DNA of 50,208 bases, from contig NZ_QJUG01000037.1 of assembly GCF_003426775.1 (NCBI RefSeq), positions 1 to 50,208 of the forward strand, read 5' to 3'. This DNA comes from Allorhizocola rhizosphaerae (GTDB taxonomy: Bacteria > Actinomycetota > Actinomycetes > Mycobacteriales > Micromonosporaceae). The notes under the pieces are model-generated. The model searched no databases. It saw only the letters and a program-made list of their open reading frames with translations, and was not told the origin of the DNA. Below are positions 1 through 7,678 of this stretch, one piece after another (the first letter of the stretch is position 1; every line of letters starts with the position of its first letter). Both the position numbers and the translations under genes were made by a program.

Positions 1-567
1 GGCCGCCAGGTGTGGCGGCGGAGCCGGGACGGTCGCGAGATGCGGCGGCGGCGCGGGAACCGCCGGCGCCGCGACGGCTGCGGGCTTTAGCTCGGGCGCG
101 GCCCGTGTGGTCAGCGGCGCGTGCCAGTCCTGCGGTCCCGTGGGCATCGACGCGGTCACCAATGCCGTCACCGGCACGGGCTTCACCACCGGCGCGGCGA
201 TCCCGGCGTGCGCCACGCTGCCGCCCACGAAGATGGCAATCATCGATCCCACGAGCGCGCCCGCGACCTTCTGCTGCACGCTCAGGCCGGGGATCCGCCG
301 GGCCCGCCGCCCACGGATCTGCGCCGGTATCTCGACCAGCACACTGATCGTGAACGTCGCCCAGGCCAGCCACCCGATCCACGTCAGCACCCGCATGAAC
401 AGCGTCCCGTTGTCGGGCGACAGCAGCAGCTGCGTTATCTCGTCAAGCGTGGGCACATGTTTGGGTAGGGGATTGCCGGCGACTCTGAGCAGGAGCATCG
501 GTGCCCCGCCGATGACGCCGACGGTGAACAGCAGCGCCAGCATGCCGGTGACAAGCCGCCGGAACAT
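1..567 (-). CDS. Membrane protein at end of Tad operon, N-terminal part (LysM/BTAD-like), runs off window
   Basis: The reading frame opens at an ATG at 567 preceded by a strong GGGGGAGG ribosome site, and stays open for 189 codons to the window edge. Predicted membrane segments lie near residues 7-29, 57-80 and 101-121. They are followed by an Ala/Pro-rich stretch with a repeated APPPHLA motif. A phrase around residue 78 (VEIPAQIRGRRARRIPG) resembles the N-terminus of the large LysM/BTAD-domain proteins that close many actinobacterial Tad loci. That assignment is inference, because the diagnostic C-terminal domains lie outside the window. It follows the last TadE-like gene by 19 bases and is probably the final gene of the operon. 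Confidence 0.65.
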   Translation of the reverse strand, partial: MFRRLVTGMLALLFTVGVIGGAPMLLLRVAGNPLPKHVPTLDEITQLLLSPDNGTLFMRVLTWIGWLAWATFTISVLVEIPAQIRGRRARRIPGLSVQQKVAGALVGSMIAIFVGGSVAHAGIAAPVVKPVPVTALVTASMPTGPQDWHAPLTTRAAPELKPAAVAAPAVPAPPPHLATVPAPPPHLAA

Positions 568-586
568 CTGAACCTCCCCCTACCCC

Positions 587-997
587 TTATCCCACAAGCA
601 GTGTGGCGTTGGCGACCCCGGTCGCCGTCCAGGTCGCCCCGCCCAGAAACGCCAGTCCGGACGGGTTGGTGTATTCCAAGTAGACAGTCACGATCAGGTG
701 TGTGCGGTCGTCCGCCACGGCAACCTTTCCCGTCGCCCCAGCGGCCGTGATGTAGGAGCTCGCCGCCTGCTGCGCCTTGACCGGGTCGACAACCTTCTCC
801 CCGCCCTGCACGGCCTGTCCGGCCTCGATCGCCGACCCGGCCGCGCGTGCCGCCTCGGCCGCGATGTTGTCCGCCCGTTGGTAGGCGCGCATCCGCCCGC
901 CGCCGACCACCACGAGCCCGAGCATGAACACCCAGAAGTTGGCCACGATCACCGTGAAGAGGGCCACCTTGCCGCTGTCGTCCCGGAAAGGTCTCAT
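587..997 (-). CDS. TadE/TadG-like pseudopilin
   Basis: The protein has 136 residues. A short basic N-terminus and a Gly (SGKVALF) are followed by one hydrophobic segment near residues 12-35. Next comes an amphipathic stretch (RADNIAAEAARAAGS) typical of the RxxADxAAxAAAxA region of TadE/TadG proteins. In Tad systems such minor pilins are inserted in the membrane, processed by the prepilin peptidase and help assemble the Flp pilus. The usual Glu at +5 after the cleavage Gly is missing here, unlike in the two upstream paralogues. The ATG at 997 overlaps the stop of the preceding gene in an ATGA, which argues for translational coupling. The longer open frame upstream of this ATG is a shadow of other genes. 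Confidence 0.8.
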   Translation of the reverse strand: MRPFRDDSGKVALFTVIVANFWVFMLGLVVVGGGRMRAYQRADNIAAEAARAAGSAIEAGQAVQGGEKVVDPVKAQQAASSYITAAGATGKVAVADDRTHLIVTVYLEYTNPSGLAFLGGATWTATGVANATLLVG

Positions 998-1422
998 GAC
1001 CGGCTCCTGTAGCGGTCCAGCGGGCTGACAAAGTTGGAAGTCAGCGTGACGTCCGGCATGGGCAGTCCGGGGAGCGTGAGGTCCTCCAGCGCCGCATGGC
1101 ATTCGACCGTCGCGCTGACGGTGGCGGGCTCCCCGACCGGGATGTCGAATCCGGTCGTGTTGACGATGACGTTGAGCGTGTTGCAGTTGATGCCCTGCGA
1201 CTGGAAAGACGTCAACGCAGCCTGATATGCGGTCGTCTCCGCCTCCGTCTTGGTCCGGGCGAGGCTCGCGGTCCGGGCCGCGTCGTACGCCGCCGCGTCG
1301 GTCGCCTGATAGGCCAGCGTCAACCGGCCCGCAGCGATGATCGCCGCAGTGCACATGATTACCGGCACCGTCACGATCGCCAGCTCGATGCTGGCGCTGC
1401 CGCGCTGCCCGGAGGCCCTCAT
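994..1422 (-). CDS. TadE-like pseudopilin
   Basis: The protein has 142 residues with a class III-type prepilin N-terminus: basic residues, then G-SASIELAIVTVPVI, which places Glu at +5 after the predicted cleavage Gly. One membrane helix spans about residues 10-31, followed by an Ala-rich amphipathic region (ATDAAAYDAARTASLA) and an extracellular domain with two Cys (in INCNTL and VECHAAL) that could pair. It is a minor pilin of the Tad machine. It overlaps both neighbours by ATGA junctions, so it lies in the middle of a tightly coupled operon. Confidence 0.85.
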   Translation of the reverse strand: MRASGQRGSASIELAIVTVPVIMCTAAIIAAGRLTLAYQATDAAAYDAARTASLARTKTEAETTAYQAALTSFQSQGINCNTLNVIVNTTGFDIPVGEPATVSATVECHAALEDLTLPGLPMPDVTLTSNFVSPLDRYRSRS

Positions 1423-1811
1423 GGCACGAACCGCTCTCTCGGGCCGCTGGCGCTTTGTGCGACCCCGAAGTTGAAGCCCGGAAGCACCGGCACGGCATTG
1501 CCCGTCACCGTGACCGTCACATCGGTACCGCTAAAGACCACGATGACATCGTGGTTGCGCAGGCCGCCACCGGCCTGGTTCAAAAAGTTGTTGGCGCGCA
1601 ACTGGCCCGCATCGGACGGGGCGTTGTAGGCGCGGGCGGCGTTGGCCCCCTGGGTCGCCGCCGCCAGCGCCGTCGAGCGCGCGTAGTAGACCAGCGCTGC
1701 CTGCACCACCATGAACGTCACGATGAGCATGGGCAGCGCGACGATGGCGAACTCGACCACCGCGGCGCCCTTGTCGCGGGACGCCACGTTCGGCCAGGTT
1801 CGACGGATCAT
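1419..1811 (-). CDS. TadE-like pseudopilin
   Basis: The protein has 130 residues from the ATG at 1811, which overlaps the stop of the Flp-like gene (ATGA). The N-terminus reads DKGAAVVEFAIVALPML, a textbook G-xxxxEF prepilin cleavage and membrane motif. It is followed by an Ala-rich segment with RSTALAAATQGANAAR typical of TadE. The C-terminal half is rich in beta-prone residues and contains no Cys. It is the first of three consecutive TadE/G-like genes, probably the heteromeric minor-pilin complex of this Tad system. Confidence 0.85.
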   Translation of the reverse strand: MIRRTWPNVASRDKGAAVVEFAIVALPMLIVTFMVVQAALVYYARSTALAAATQGANAARAYNAPSDAGQLRANNFLNQAGGGLRNHDVIVVFSGTDVTVTVTGNAVPVLPGFNFGVAQSASGPRERFVP

Positions 1812-1984
1812 GGGTTGGGGCCCTCCGGCAGGTCGCCGACCCAGCCTTCCGCGATGACCATGATGGCGCCGCCCACGAACACGGCGACAAGGGCCACGAG
1901 GCCCACAAGGATGATGTAAGGCACCGGCCCCTCGCCCCGGTCCGATCGGAGCGCCGCGAGCTTGGCAGCGAGTTTGTGCAGCAT
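1808..1984 (-). CDS. Flp-like small pilin candidate (58 residues)
   Basis: This short gene lies exactly between tadC and the tadE-like genes. The ATG at 1984 has an AAAGGA ribosome site 7 bases upstream, and the stop overlaps the next start as ATGA. The protein has a basic N-terminus (residues 1-14), then DRGEGPVPYI leading into one membrane helix near residues 22-45 and a short acidic tail ending in Pro. Size, single helix and position match the major pilin Flp of Tad loci. However, the canonical G-xxxxE-Y cleavage motif is altered (GPVPYI). It could instead be a small membrane accessory subunit. Confidence 0.7.
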   Translation of the reverse strand: MLHKLAAKLAALRSDRGEGPVPYIILVGLVALVAVFVGGAIMVIAEGWVGDLPEGPNP

Positions 1985-1996
1985 GGCCGTTCCTTT

Positions 1997-2854
1997 CTAT
2001 TTGCCGGTGAAGAAGACATTCATCATCAGGGGGTACCCGACGAGCACCAGGAAAATGATGATGAGCATGGTGGACGGGACATCCAATTTGGACGTTCGCG
2101 TCTTCGCCGACTCCAGCGCCTTCGCCCGCACCTGGTCGCGCAGCGAGGCCGCCTGGGCCCGCAGGGTCGAATAAACTTGCGCCCCATCGGTTCCGGCGCT
2201 CTGCATGATGTCGGCGAACGTGGTCAGCTCGACCACGCCGATGGCCGTGGACAGCCGCTTGAGCTCGTCCCACGGCGGGGCCATCTGTAGCTGCGCCGTG
2301 AGCAGAGCCATGCGCAGCCGGGCATATGGCCATCCAGTGCACACCGCGGCGGCGCGCTCCATGGCCTCGACCGCCCCGTGTCCGGAGTGGACCTGGTGCG
2401 CGGTGAGCGCCGTGTAGGTGCACAGCGCCCGCACGAACTCGGCTCGTGCCGCCTTGGCTCGCGCCTTCAGATCGAAGTGGACCAGCGCCGCCCCACCTAC
2501 TCCCGCGGCGAGCGTGGCCAGCAGCGGGATGCTCCACGGCAGGCTCATCCCGAAGATGACCAGCAGGAGCGAGACCATCGGCGGGATGAGCAACGACACG
2601 ACGCCGCCCAGGATCACGTGGAACATGTGCTTTTCCCGGCTTCGCCCCAGGATCTCGAAGTCGGCCGAGGATGCGCGCACCGGCACGGGCTTCGGCTCGG
2701 CCACGACAATCGGTTCGGGCGTGGGGTGCAGCCGCTTCAACGCCGGCCCGAGCGCGGGCGTGGCCGGAATGAATTGCACGACAAGCAAATACAGCCCGTA
2801 CCCAGCTACGGCCCCCGCCGCCACGGCGATCGCCACCCACACTTGCGGAATCAT
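1997..2854 (-). CDS. tadC: Tad secretion inner-membrane protein TadC (T2SSF domain)
   Basis: The protein has 285 residues from the ATG at 2854, chosen because it forms an ATGA overlap with tadB. It has an N-terminal membrane helix, a pair of helices around residues 80-125, a cytoplasmic T2SSF-type helical domain rich in Arg/Ala, and a C-terminal helix (STMLIIIFLVLVGYPLMMN). TadB and TadC form the polytopic platform above the TadA ATPase in Tad/type IVc pilus machines. The order tadA-tadB-tadC and the similar topologies of the two platform genes support the call. The open frame upstream of residue 1 overlaps tadB and is not used. Confidence 0.88.
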   Translation of the reverse strand: MIPQVWVAIAVAAGAVAGYGLYLLVVQFIPATPALGPALKRLHPTPEPIVVAEPKPVPVRASSADFEILGRSREKHMFHVILGGVVSLLIPPMVSLLLVIFGMSLPWSIPLLATLAAGVGGAALVHFDLKARAKAARAEFVRALCTYTALTAHQVHSGHGAVEAMERAAAVCTGWPYARLRMALLTAQLQMAPPWDELKRLSTAIGVVELTTFADIMQSAGTDGAQVYSTLRAQAASLRDQVRAKALESAKTRTSKLDVPSTMLIIIFLVLVGYPLMMNVFFTGK

Positions 2855-3735
2855 GATCCTCGCTCCGCCCGCAGCAGGCGCGGCAACCGCTCCGGCATCG
2901 ACAGCGCGCGAATCCACAGCATCAGCCCGGCGTAAAGCCCGGCGAGCGCGACCAGGATCACCTGCCCAAGGAACGTCTGATACGGCCGCGCATATGAGGC
3001 GTTGACCGCACCGAACAGAAGCAGCGCCACGGTCACACCCGTCAAGAACCGCACCGTGTAGCGGGCCGTCGCCCGCTCACTGTCCACAGTGGACCGTGCC
3101 GTGATCTCCTCACTCAGCGCGTGCGCGATGTCCGACAGCGCCCTGTGCAGGCCCTCACCCGCATCCGTCAGCTGCAGGATCAGCGGCGCCACGACCTCGT
3201 CGCAGCTGTAGTCATCCATCTCGTCGGCGAACGCCCGCAACGCCGCCTCCGGGTCCATGCCCGCCTGCAACCGGGCCGCGAGCGTCTTGACCTCCTGGTC
3301 GATCAGCGGCGGCGCGGTCCGCGCGGTGGCCACGATCGCGGCCTGCAGCCCGATGCCGTTGCGCACGTAGTCACTCACCCGCCGGGTCCACGACTCCAAC
3401 GCGCTCAGCCGCGCGATGGCCCGCTTCTCCGCGCTGGTCGCCGAGAACAGCCACGGTATGCCGGGGATCGCCACCAGCACGATGAGCCCGCCGATCGGCC
3501 AGCCGGTGAGCAGCCAGGTCGCGGCGGCCGCGATGACGGCCACGGCGAGCAGGATCTGGTGGGTGCGGCGCTCACGCGGAGTCCTCCCCGCCCCGACCCA
3601 GAACCTGCGCATTTTCAGCCGCCACAGCGACGCCGGCTGCGGCGGTTTGCTGGTGCCGATGAGAAACGCGATGGCCATCGCGACCCCGCCCGCGACAAGC
3701 AGGAAGCTCACTGCGGCAAGCAGATAGACGGTCAT
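2851..3735 (-). CDS. tadB: Tad secretion inner-membrane protein TadB (T2SSF domain)
   Basis: The protein has 294 residues. It starts with a membrane helix (residues 3-25) and a basic loop, then two helices around residues 60-105. The cytoplasmic T2SSF domain contains the characteristic segments LESWTRRVSDYVRNGIGLQAA and LILQLTDAGEGLHRAL. Two C-terminal helices close the chain. It is the platform partner of TadC and is thought to transmit TadA ATPase motion to pilin polymerisation. Start at 3735 and stop at 2851 both lie in ATGA overlaps with tadA and tadC, so the three genes are probably translated as a coupled unit. Confidence 0.9.
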   Translation of the reverse strand: MTVYLLAAVSFLLVAGGVAMAIAFLIGTSKPPQPASLWRLKMRRFWVGAGRTPRERRTHQILLAVAVIAAAATWLLTGWPIGGLIVLVAIPGIPWLFSATSAEKRAIARLSALESWTRRVSDYVRNGIGLQAAIVATARTAPPLIDQEVKTLAARLQAGMDPEAALRAFADEMDDYSCDEVVAPLILQLTDAGEGLHRALSDIAHALSEEITARSTVDSERATARYTVRFLTGVTVALLLFGAVNASYARPYQTFLGQVILVALAGLYAGLMLWIRALSMPERLPRLLRAERGS

Positions 3736-5210
3736 CGGCGTACCCGCTTCGTGTGCAGTTCGTGCCGCCACGCGCCGCGGTTGTTCTGCCCCGCCTCGAT
3801 GTATGCGACCAGCTCCCGCGGGTCGTATCCGACGTCCATCAGGTCCTCGCGGATGCGCTCGGGCAGGTGCTTGGGCACGGCCCGCCCGTCCGGTCCGGGC
3901 CCGAAAACCGTTGTGGTGACGACCTTTCCCTCGCGCATGCCGCCGACCTCGACCACATGCGAGACGAACCGGTGCTCGCCACCGCCGATCGCACGCTCAT
4001 CGACAACCGTCGTGTACACGATGAGATCGATCCCTTGTGCCGCCATGCGCAGCGCCTGCTCCGGCCCCATGTCGTTGCCATACGAGCAGGCGAGCTGCAC
4101 GATCGAGTCCATCACCTCGCGCGCCTGCCGCGCATGGATCGTGCACATCGCGCCCCGGCTCACGGTCATCGCGCGCAGCATCGGCACGATCTCGCGCCCG
4201 CGCGTCTCGCCCACGATCACCCGCCGCACGCCGAGCCGCTGCGTGATGGGCATCATGTCGTGCAACGTCTTTTCGCCGCGCCGCTTGCCGCTGGCGTCGT
4301 ATTCGCCGTGTCCCTGCAGCGCCTCCAAGCTGATGACCCAGTTGCTCCCGACCGGCTCATGCAGCCCGAGCTCGCGTGACTCCTCCAGAGTGATGTAGGG
4401 CTCGCCCGCCGGAATGGTCCTCGCGAGCGCCCGCAACAGGGTCGTCTTCCCCGACGCGGCCAGGCCGGCGATCATGATGTTCGCGCCCGCCTCCAACGCC
4501 TTCGTCAAGAACCGGAAAAGCAAATGATCTATCATCTGGTACCGGTCGCGGAGCTCCTCAAGCGAGGCCGTGAACAGGCTGTGCTTGCGGATGTACACCA
4601 CCGGGCGCGGGGAAACCTTGTACAGCACGGTCATTCGCGACCCGTCCGGCAACTGCATGTCCAGTTCCGGGTTGGACTCCGACAGCTGGCGCTCGGTCGC
4701 GGCCACCCGCATCGCGAGCACCTGCAGCATGCTGATCAGCTCGTCGTCGGTCTCGGCGATCGGCTCGCCCCGGCTGCGCGAGCCGTCGGCGTGGTGCAGC
4801 AGCACCTGGTCGCAGCCGATGATGTGCACGTTGGTGATGTCGGGGTCGTCGAGCAGGGGCTGCAGCCGGCCCGCGCCGAACATGCCGGCCACGACCGCGT
4901 CGAGGAGCACGTTTTCCTGCGCGGGGCTGACCGGGCGGCCCGCGTGGGCCATCGCCGTCGCGTAGTCGGCGACCACCTCGCGCCCCACCCGCTGGGCGAG
5001 CTCGCGCCGATATGCGGGCGTCACGTTGGCCGCGTCTTCCAGCAGTGCCGTCATCCGCTCGGTGACCCGGCCCTGCAGCTGGCGCACCACCCCATAGTCC
5101 ACATCGGACACTACCGGCGCGGGCGGCGCGGCGTGGTGCCCGTTGACCCGCTGCATCTCGGCCGCTTCCACGGCCCCCGGCATGGGCACAAACCGCGGCG
5201 GGGTGCTCAT
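3732..5210 (-). CDS. tadA: Tad secretion ATPase TadA/CpaF
   Basis: The protein has 492 residues. The N-terminal domain (about 1-200) is typical of CpaF. The ATPase domain has a Walker A at residues 249-257 (GLAASGKTT), an Asp/Glu box near 272-278 (YITLEESRE), a Walker B-like segment VIVGETRG near 331-338 and a His box CTIHARQ near 356-362. These are the conserved motifs of secretion ATPases of the GspE/VirB11 group. It powers pilus assembly on the cytoplasmic face. The Walker A differs slightly from the usual GGTGSGKTT but keeps the GKT core. It overlaps a 20-codon mini-ORF by ATGA at its start. Confidence 0.95.
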   Translation of the reverse strand: MSTPPRFVPMPGAVEAAEMQRVNGHHAAPPAPVVSDVDYGVVRQLQGRVTERMTALLEDAANVTPAYRRELAQRVGREVVADYATAMAHAGRPVSPAQENVLLDAVVAGMFGAGRLQPLLDDPDITNVHIIGCDQVLLHHADGSRSRGEPIAETDDELISMLQVLAMRVAATERQLSESNPELDMQLPDGSRMTVLYKVSPRPVVYIRKHSLFTASLEELRDRYQMIDHLLFRFLTKALEAGANIMIAGLAASGKTTLLRALARTIPAGEPYITLEESRELGLHEPVGSNWVISLEALQGHGEYDASGKRRGEKTLHDMMPITQRLGVRRVIVGETRGREIVPMLRAMTVSRGAMCTIHARQAREVMDSIVQLACSYGNDMGPEQALRMAAQGIDLIVYTTVVDERAIGGGEHRFVSHVVEVGGMREGKVVTTTVFGPGPDGRAVPKHLPERIREDLMDVGYDPRELVAYIEAGQNNRGAWRHELHTKRVRR

Positions 5211-5269
5211 CGCGCCGCCGCCTCTGCGATGCGGCCGCCGCGCTCTGCCGTGAATGTCGTGTCGCTCAT
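5207..5269 (-). CDS. 20-residue mini-ORF between tadZ and tadA
   Basis: A 21-codon frame begins at an ATG overlapping the tadZ stop (ATGA) and ends overlapping the tadA start (ATGA). It encodes MSDTTFTAERGGRIAEAAAR, with no membrane segment. It is flanked by two perfect 19-nt copies (5205-5223 and 5264-5282), so it looks like a duplicated gene junction that inserted a short frame between tadZ and tadA. It may only keep ribosomes on the message for coupling. A function for the peptide itself is not supported. Confidence 0.4.
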   Translation of the reverse strand: MSDTTFTAERGGRIAEAAAR

Positions 5270-6066
5270 CGCGCCGCCGCCTTGACCGCCGGGAGGGTGT
5301 CGGTATCGCGCCGCTCGATCGGTTGCGCCGCCTGCCTTCGCGCGGCCAGCGAGGCGTGCAGCGAGCCGTATGCCGTTGCGGCCGTGCGCATCAGCGGGCC
5401 CGTGCGCCGGCCCCGTCCCGACCCGCACAGCGCGGCCGCCGTGGACGGATCCCACGCCAGCCGCGCGAGCACGGGCGTCACGAGATGGCGTGCGATCTCG
5501 CGCGCCGCGATGCCGCCGCCGATGAGCATGAGCCCCAGGTGAGCCGGGCTGTCCTTCATCTCGCGCCGCAGGCGCGACAGCGCAGGCACCCCGGGCGAGA
5601 TCGTCCGGATCGAATGCGCCCGCAACACCAAAAGGACCAGATCGGCGCGCACCAGCACCGGCCACGGCGGGTGCGGCGCGGACAACCGTCCACAATCGAC
5701 AAGCACGGTCTGCGGCAGGTTGGCCAGGAAGTCACCGAGGTGCGCCCAGGCCGGCTGCAGCGACGCGGCCTGCGCGGGATCGGTGATGCCCGGCAGCACC
5801 AGCCGTTCCCGCTTGGGCGAATCGAGGTCGATGAGCTGGCTCAGGAAGTCCTGCTCGGCCGTGCCGCGCAGGGCGGCACTGGCCAGTGGCAGCACACCCC
5901 GGTCGGTGGGCAGTTCATAGCGAGCCAGGTAACCCGAGAGCAGATCCCCGCCCGCGGGGTCACACTCGGCCAGCAGCGTCGGTGCGGGCCACGTGAGCGT
6001 GAACGCCAGCGCCGCCGTCGAGACGCCGGGGGAGCCCTTCGCGGAAACCATGGCTATCAGGGTCAT
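5266..6066 (-). CDS. tadZ: TadZ/CpaE-like ParA/MinD-fold ATPase of the Tad locus
   Basis: The protein has 266 residues. Residues 1-25 carry a deviant Walker A (SAKGSPGVSTAA): the signature Lys is kept at position 10, but the Lys expected before Ser/Thr is Val15. This is a known trait of some TadZ proteins and suggests weak or absent hydrolysis. Later motifs fit the ParA/MinD fold, including ECDPAGGDLLSGYL and TVLVDCGRL. TadZ places the Tad machine in the cell. The gene lies between the SAF protein and tadA, with a 5-base gap upstream and an ATGA overlap downstream. Confidence 0.8.
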   Translation of the reverse strand: MTLIAMVSAKGSPGVSTAALAFTLTWPAPTLLAECDPAGGDLLSGYLARYELPTDRGVLPLASAALRGTAEQDFLSQLIDLDSPKRERLVLPGITDPAQAASLQPAWAHLGDFLANLPQTVLVDCGRLSAPHPPWPVLVRADLVLLVLRAHSIRTISPGVPALSRLRREMKDSPAHLGLMLIGGGIAAREIARHLVTPVLARLAWDPSTAAALCGSGRGRRTGPLMRTAATAYGSLHASLAARRQAAQPIERRDTDTLPAVKAAAR

Positions 6067-6071
6067 GTCGA

Positions 6072-6743
6072 TCAGCCCGCAAGCGTCAGCACGATGCGGT
6101 CCTCGGCGTGCATCGCGGCCACGGTCGGCGCGTCCGCGGTGCTCACCTCGACATTGACGATCGTGTCGCCCTGCCGCGTGCCCGGTTTGACGTCGACCAC
6201 CGTGCCGGCGATCGTGCGCGGCGGGACGAGGTCACCCGCGTTCTCCCCGGAACCGCCGACCGAGTTCTTCTTCGGCGTGACCACCAGCAGCACCGACGCG
6301 CCCACCTTCACCCGCGCGACCGGCAGCCGGTCCTCGGACAGGGACAGCCCGAGCAGCTGGTTGCCTTGCGCGGGCACGGGATGGTCGGTCACCTGCTCGG
6401 GGGTGAGCAGCGTGCCGGGCACGAGCGGGACCGCGGCCCGCTTGCCCACCACCGTGTTGGCCCGGCTCAGCGGGATCGGCTTGAGCCCGACCGCGTCGTT
6501 GACCCGGATCACCATCAGATCGTCGGCCTTGATCTCCGCGCCCTTGCCCACCGGTTTGGCCACGCCCAAAAAGTCGTGCGTGGACCCGATACGCAGCGCC
6601 ACATAGCCCGCGGTCAACGCCCCGGCCACAATCAGCAGCACAGCCAGCGCGCCCTGCATCACCGACCGGCGCCGAGGCGCGGCTTTGACTATCGGCATCG
6701 GCCCCGTCTGCTGTTGACGGGGTGGATTGCTGACCACGGTCAT
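6072..6743 (-). CDS. SAF-domain protein, CpaB/RcpC-like pilus assembly protein
   Basis: The protein has 223 residues from the ATG at 6743, which overlaps the upstream gene's stop (ATGA). A short cytoplasmic N-terminus is followed by one membrane helix (about 35-58) and a SAF domain. The SAF hallmark is visible in VAKPVGKGAEIKADDLMV, followed by PLVPGTLLTPEQV. A second beta-rich domain ends the chain. CpaB/RcpC proteins are periplasmic or extracytoplasmic Tad components. The SAF fold also occurs in flagellar FlgA, but the Tad context settles the role. Confidence 0.85.
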   Translation of the reverse strand: MTVVSNPPRQQQTGPMPIVKAAPRRRSVMQGALAVLLIVAGALTAGYVALRIGSTHDFLGVAKPVGKGAEIKADDLMVIRVNDAVGLKPIPLSRANTVVGKRAAVPLVPGTLLTPEQVTDHPVPAQGNQLLGLSLSEDRLPVARVKVGASVLLVVTPKKNSVGGSGENAGDLVPPRTIAGTVVDVKPGTRQGDTIVNVEVSTADAPTVAAMHAEDRIVLTLAG

Positions 6744-7678
6744 CCCACCACCACCTGAAGTTCTTGAATGGTCACGTCGCTGGTCGTGGTTCTCTGCACG
6801 ACGACCGTGCCGCTGCGCCCTCCGCCTTCCCACTCGACGTTGAACGTCGTGGTGGCGGTGATGATGTATTTGCCGTTGGGCTTATTGCGCGAGGGCTGTT
6901 TGTATCCCACGTAGCCGCAGTCCGGCGACTGCGCGTCGCCACGAGACGGATCGTATGGCGTGCCGGGCTTGGCACACACGATGGTCGTGCCGTCGCCCAT
7001 GTTCCAGACGATCTGCGTGGCCTGCGACTCCGCGCGGACGGTCACGCCCCGCTCCGACACCTGGGCGCTGTTGGGACCCCACGTTTCGGGAGTCACGGGC
7101 GTCCACATCCACACCGGCAGGCCGACCAGGCCCGAACCGTCGCGGCGCGGCGCGGTCTGAATGTCCGGCCCGGTGAGGCCCAACAGTGCTATCGCTCGCA
7201 CCGCAAGGGTCATCGGGTCCGGCAGGAGGTTTTCATAGCCCGGCGGCGGGCTCGTCAGATAGACGATGTTCTGGCGCACCCAGCCCGCCGATGCGCCCTC
7301 CCAGCAGAACGCCTCGTACATATAGCCGTTGGCCGGGTCGCCCTTCCACTGCGGGTCGTCGGCGGGCAGGCTCATCCGCTTGAAATAACACTCGGCGTAG
7401 AGGTTACCGGGGTCGATGCCCACCCGGTTGAACCAGCCCATGCTGGTGTGGCAGTCGACCCAGCCCTTCTGCGAGTGCAGGCACTGCGCGGGGCCGCCAC
7501 CGCCCCCGCCGCCTCCACCCCCACCGCCGCCTCCGCCCCCGCCGCCGGGGTCTTCGACGACGATGCGGCATGGTCCGTTGTCGGGCGGGCAGTAGATGTA
7601 ATCAGCGTGTGCGGGGCCTTGCACGACGACGAGATAGGCACCGATGAGGGTGAGCACGGTCAGGACGCGTCTTAGCAT
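6740..7678 (-). CDS. Secreted protein with poly-Gly linker, Tad operon
   Basis: The protein has 312 residues. A Sec-type signal peptide (residues 1 to about 26, ending AHA) is followed by a short CPPDNGPC loop and a run of 18 consecutive Gly. The remaining 240 residues form a Trp- and Cys-containing extracellular domain. Late segments (VWNMGDGTTIVC and YIITATTTFNVEW) resemble PKD/Ig-like beta-sandwich strands. Similar proteins sit next to SAF genes in many actinobacterial Tad loci, where their role is not known. It overlaps the lipoprotein gene upstream by 7 bases and the SAF gene downstream by ATGA. Confidence 0.8.
   Translation of the reverse strand: MLRRVLTVLTLIGAYLVVVQGPAHADYIYCPPDNGPCRIVVEDPGGGGGGGGGGGGGGGGGGPAQCLHSQKGWVDCHTSMGWFNRVGIDPGNLYAECYFKRMSLPADDPQWKGDPANGYMYEAFCWEGASAGWVRQNIVYLTSPPPGYENLLPDPMTLAVRAIALLGLTGPDIQTAPRRDGSGLVGLPVWMWTPVTPETWGPNSAQVSERGVTVRAESQATQIVWNMGDGTTIVCAKPGTPYDPSRGDAQSPDCGYVGYKQPSRNKPNGKYIITATTTFNVEWEGGGRSGTVVVQRTTTSDVTIQELQVVVG
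7493..7546 (-). repeat. Poly-Gly coding tract (18 Gly codons)
   Basis: Eighteen consecutive GGN codons use GGC, GGG, GGA and GGT in mixed order, so the DNA is degenerate (CCN triplets on the plus strand) while the protein is pure Gly. Mixed codon use argues that the tract is maintained at protein level as a flexible linker and is not a recent slippage product. Confidence 0.85.

Noticed and set aside
587-1498. Long minus-strand frame of 303 codons
   Set aside because: Only its last 136 codons are protein-like; the first part is a shadow of the second TadE-like gene.
1419-2840. Long minus-strand frame of 473 codons
   Set aside because: Only the last 130 codons (TadE-like) are real; the rest shadows tadC and the Flp-like gene.
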